Positions 23,032 to 25,541 of a stretch of DNA of 25,541 bases are shown in pieces (position 1 is the stretch's first letter; each line of letters starts with the position of its first letter). Both the position numbers and the translations under genes were made by a program. This DNA comes from an uncultured Pseudomonadota bacterium (lineage in GTDB: Bacteria > Pseudomonadota > Alphaproteobacteria > Rs-D84), in NCBI GenBank assembly GCA_900313285.1, contig OMQP01000019.1:1-25541 (forward strand), read 5' to 3'. The notes under the pieces are model-generated. The model did not search any database, had not been told where the DNA came from, and was given only the letters and a program-made list of their open reading frames with translations.

Positions 23032-25437
23032 ATGGCGACATTAACACTTGGAAAATCTGTAACTATCGATGCTGTGCAAAGCAAGAAAGGCGATGCTGTT
23101 TTTGTAGAACGTCGTCGTCGCATAGTTGCGCCTGGCAATAAAGAATTGCGCGATGAACCTAAAAAGGTAGAAGCACCGCGCAGTGCAGCAGATGAAAAAT
23201 TGCGTGCTGTATTAGAAGCAGCAAAAGCAAGAGATGAAGAACGCAGAAAACGCGAAGCCGAAGAAGAAGCTGCACGTAAGGCACGTGAGGCCGAAATTGA
23301 ACGCGAAAATCGCGAATACGAAGCGGTCAAAGAACAATTGGCACAACGTGAAAATACTGTTGAAAATCAACAGAATATAGAAGAAGTTGTAAATGTGCCA
23401 ATGCGTGAAAATACTCACGAATCCAGAAAAAATAATGTCGCCAATCAACCACACAATAATCGTAATTTTAATGACGATGAAGACAATCGTTCATCTAGAC
23501 AAAACCGTTTCAAAAAAGATTTCAAAAAGGGTGGAAAAATTTCCATACATGATATTGTTATCGGCGGTGGTGATGATGACGATGACGAAGAAATTGGTTT
23601 GCGTGGTGCAAACAGAAGAAGAAGTGAAGCATCACTTAAACGTTTTCGTGAAAAGGCACGTGCCGTATTTACTGCACCACAGAAAGTGGAACATGTTGTG
23701 ACATTGTCTGATACAATTACAGTTAAAGATTTGGCTGCTGCGATGGCAGAAAAGGTTGGTAATGTTATCAAAAAACTGATGGAAATGGGAATGATGGCAT
23801 CACAAAACCAAACCATAGATGCGGACACAGCAGAACTGATTGCAACTGAATTTGGTGCGACTGTTAAACGTGTTGATGTAAAACCATATGCTAATATTTT
23901 GGAAGAAGAACCACATGCTGACAGATTACAACCACGTTATCCTGTTGTTACAGTTGTGGGACACGTTGACCATGGTAAAACATCATTGTTGGACGCATTT
24001 CGTAATGCAAATGTTGTTGCAGGTGAAGCAGGTGGTATCACACAACATATTTCATCATATGAAGTTAAAACAAAATCTGGTGCAACAATAACATTTTTGG
24101 ATACACCGGGACACGAAACATTTACAGCAATGCGTGCACGTGGTGCGCAAATTGCAGATATTGTTGTTTTGGTGGTTGCGGCTAATGATTCAATCATGCC
24201 ACAAACAATCGAAGCGATAAATCATATTCGTGCAGCCAAGGTGCCTTTTATTGTTGCAATCAACAAATGTGATTTACCAGAAGCCGATCCACAACGTGTA
24301 AAAACCGACCTTTTGCAACAGGAAGTTCAGGTTGAAGAAATGGGCGGTGATGTTCAATGTGTAGAAATTTCTGCAAAAACAAAAATGGGTCTGGATAAAT
24401 TGGAAGAAGCTATTTTATTACAGGCAGAAATCATGGATTTAAAAGCCGACCCAGATATGTTGGCATCTGCATATGTAGTGGAAGCCAAAATGGAAAAAGG
24501 TTTGGGTGCTGTCGCAACAATTTTGATGCGCCAGGGTACATTGTCTGTTGGTGATGTTTTTGTAGTTGGTGAAACATTTGGTCGTGTTCGTGGTTTAATA
24601 AATTCAAATGGTGTTCGTGTAAAATCTATTAAACCGGGTCAACCAGCAATGGTTTTGGGATTGGAATCTGTACCAAGTGCAGGTGACGAATTACATGTAA
24701 TGGAAAATGAAGCACAAACACGTGAAGTTGCTGCATACCGCGTTCAAAAGGCAAAAGATAAAGCAAACGCAGTTAAACGTTCATCATTGGAAGAATTATT
24801 TGCAAAACGTGATGAAACCAAAAAATTGACTTTGCCGGTTATTTTGCGTGCAGACGTCCAGGGTTCTGTAGAGGCAATCTCTGATATGTTGCGTGGATTT
24901 AATTCGGACAAGGCAGGCGTTGAATTATTGTCTGCTGGTGTTGGTCAAATTACCGAAGGTGATATACGATTGGCAACGGCATCTGGTGCGGTTATAATCG
25001 CGTTCAATGTCCGTGCAGATTCCGCAGTTCGTGATATGGCACGCAACAATGGTGTTGATATTCGTTATCACAGTGTTGTTTATCGTATTACAGATGAAAT
25101 CAAAGAAATTTTATCTGGAAAATTGGCACCAGAAAAACGCGAAAACTTTATTGGTTATGCAGATGTTATCGCATTGTTCACTGTGGGCAAGGGTGTCAAA
25201 GTTGCCGGTTGTCGCGTCAGTGAAGGTGTTATTAAAAAATCTGCAATGGTTCGATTACTGCGTAACAATGTTGTTATTTATGACGGCAAAATTGGTGAAT
25301 TACGTCGTGAAAAGAACGAAGTCAGCGAAGTTGGCGTTGGTGTTGAATTCGGTATGAGTTTTGATAAATATAATGACCTGAAAGAAGGCGACCGTGTTGA
25401 ATGCTATGAAATTCAGGAAATCAAAGCAGAATTATAA
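23032..25437 (+). CDS. infB: Translation initiation factor IF-2
   Basis: GTPase that brings initiator tRNA to the 30S subunit and promotes subunit joining. The 801-residue protein has an alphaproteobacterial-type N-terminus (FVERRRRIVAPG), a highly charged helical stretch (about 55-105, rich in EERRKREAEEEAARKA), and an asparagine- and aspartate-rich linker. The G domain has G1 GHVDHGKT (310-317), G3 DTPGHE (357-362) and G4 NKCD (411-414). Domains II-IV end EIQEIKAEL. The start ATG 23032 has AAAGG upstream. It is cotranscribed with nusA. The usual next gene, rbfA, is not recognisable in the few bases that follow. Confidence 0.98.
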   Translation: MATLTLGKSVTIDAVQSKKGDAVFVERRRRIVAPGNKELRDEPKKVEAPRSAADEKLRAVLEAAKARDEERRKREAEEEAARKAREAEIERENREYEAVKEQLAQRENTVENQQNIEEVVNVPMRENTHESRKNNVANQPHNNRNFNDDEDNRSSRQNRFKKDFKKGGKISIHDIVIGGGDDDDDEEIGLRGANRRRSEASLKRFREKARAVFTAPQKVEHVVTLSDTITVKDLAAAMAEKVGNVIKKLMEMGMMASQNQTIDADTAELIATEFGATVKRVDVKPYANILEEEPHADRLQPRYPVVTVVGHVDHGKTSLLDAFRNANVVAGEAGGITQHISSYEVKTKSGATITFLDTPGHETFTAMRARGAQIADIVVLVVAANDSIMPQTIEAINHIRAAKVPFIVAINKCDLPEADPQRVKTDLLQQEVQVEEMGGDVQCVEISAKTKMGLDKLEEAILLQAEIMDLKADPDMLASAYVVEAKMEKGLGAVATILMRQGTLSVGDVFVVGETFGRVRGLINSNGVRVKSIKPGQPAMVLGLESVPSAGDELHVMENEAQTREVAAYRVQKAKDKANAVKRSSLEELFAKRDETKKLTLPVILRADVQGSVEAISDMLRGFNSDKAGVELLSAGVGQITEGDIRLATASGAVIIAFNVRADSAVRDMARNNGVDIRYHSVVYRITDEIKEILSGKLAPEKRENFIGYADVIALFTVGKGVKVAGCRVSEGVIKKSAMVRLLRNNVVIYDGKIGELRREKNEVSEVGVGVEFGMSFDKYNDLKEGDRVECYEIQEIKAEL

Positions 25438-25451
25438 AGGAATCAAATAAA

Positions 25452-25541
25452 ATGACACAAAAAGAAATGAACCAAGAAACAAAATCGGACAGAATCATAA
25501 GTTTTTTGATTTTGTGTGCGTTTATCGCTGTTCCGGCTGGT
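25452..25541 (+). CDS. N-terminus of an unknown membrane or exported protein, cut by the window end
   Basis: Thirty codons are visible from ATG 25452, preceded by AAAGGA near the infB stop. The product starts MTQKEMNQETKSDRIISFLI and continues into a hydrophobic stretch (SFLILCAFIAVPAG) that looks like a first membrane helix or signal anchor. There is no similarity to RbfA in this part. It follows infB by 14 bases, so it is probably in the same transcript. A second ATG six codons in could be the real start. Confidence 0.6.
   Translation, partial: MTQKEMNQETKSDRIISFLILCAFIAVPAG

Noticed and set aside
23445..23828. 127-residue minus-strand open frame opposite infB
   Set aside because: Serine-rich shadow of the charged linker of IF-2; no start signals or homology.

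Overview
This is a dense, AT-rich stretch of a bacterial chromosome made up almost entirely of housekeeping genes. Gene content points to a low-GC, probably uncultured alphaproteobacterium. The evidence is an rsmG-parA-parB chromosome-partition cluster, an lptF-lptD-surA outer-membrane block, a Pal lipoprotein, and a family-4-type uracil-DNA glycosylase relative carrying the 'LFWR-PG-RTP' signature usual in that class. A gut or host-associated lineage would fit the reduced proteins and base composition, but that is inference. TGA is used as a normal stop. No CRISPR array, prophage, insertion sequence or integrase was seen.

Layout. Positions 1-3906 hold a minus-strand operon xseB-mutS-truB-rpsO with its own promoter. 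Next on the minus strand come infC (AUU start, own terminator) and a cysteine-free UDG homologue. Plus-strand pal (5.4-5.8 kb) converges on the parA-parB operon and shares a bidirectional terminator with it. A parS-like palindrome lies between parA and rsmG. rsmG diverges from a membrane-anchored TPR gene that overlaps gpsA. An orphan radical SAM gene (minus) converges on gpsA and diverges from pnp. pnp is broken by an apparent 41-nt deletion. After pnp come a YbaB/EbfC gene and tRNA-Val(UAC). The tRNA is followed by a second, degenerate tRNA 3' end that carries a GC-rich insert. From 14.7 to 21.2 kb a minus-strand operon runs lptF-lptD-surA-rlmN followed by two tandem paralogues of an unfamiliar TrpF-like barrel family, with several ATGA overlaps. 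From 21.45 kb nusA and infB run on the plus strand, followed by the start of a membrane protein cut by the window end.

How it fits together. Most genes serve translation and RNA metabolism (rpsO, truB, infC, rlmN, rsmG, tRNA-Val, nusA, infB, pnp), the outer membrane (pal, lptF, lptD, surA) or DNA maintenance (mutS, xseB, UDG-like, parAB). The classical nusA-infB-rbfA-truB-rpsO-pnp cluster is split into three places inside this one window.

The observations most worth a second look are: the pnp lesion; the tRNA-Val remnant with its GC-rich insert; the tandem barrel paralogues; the UDG homologue lacking all Fe-S cysteines; the infC AUU start; the parS-like site; and several promoters placed so close to the start codon that the mRNAs should be leaderless. 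I did not find a clearly new multi-gene system.
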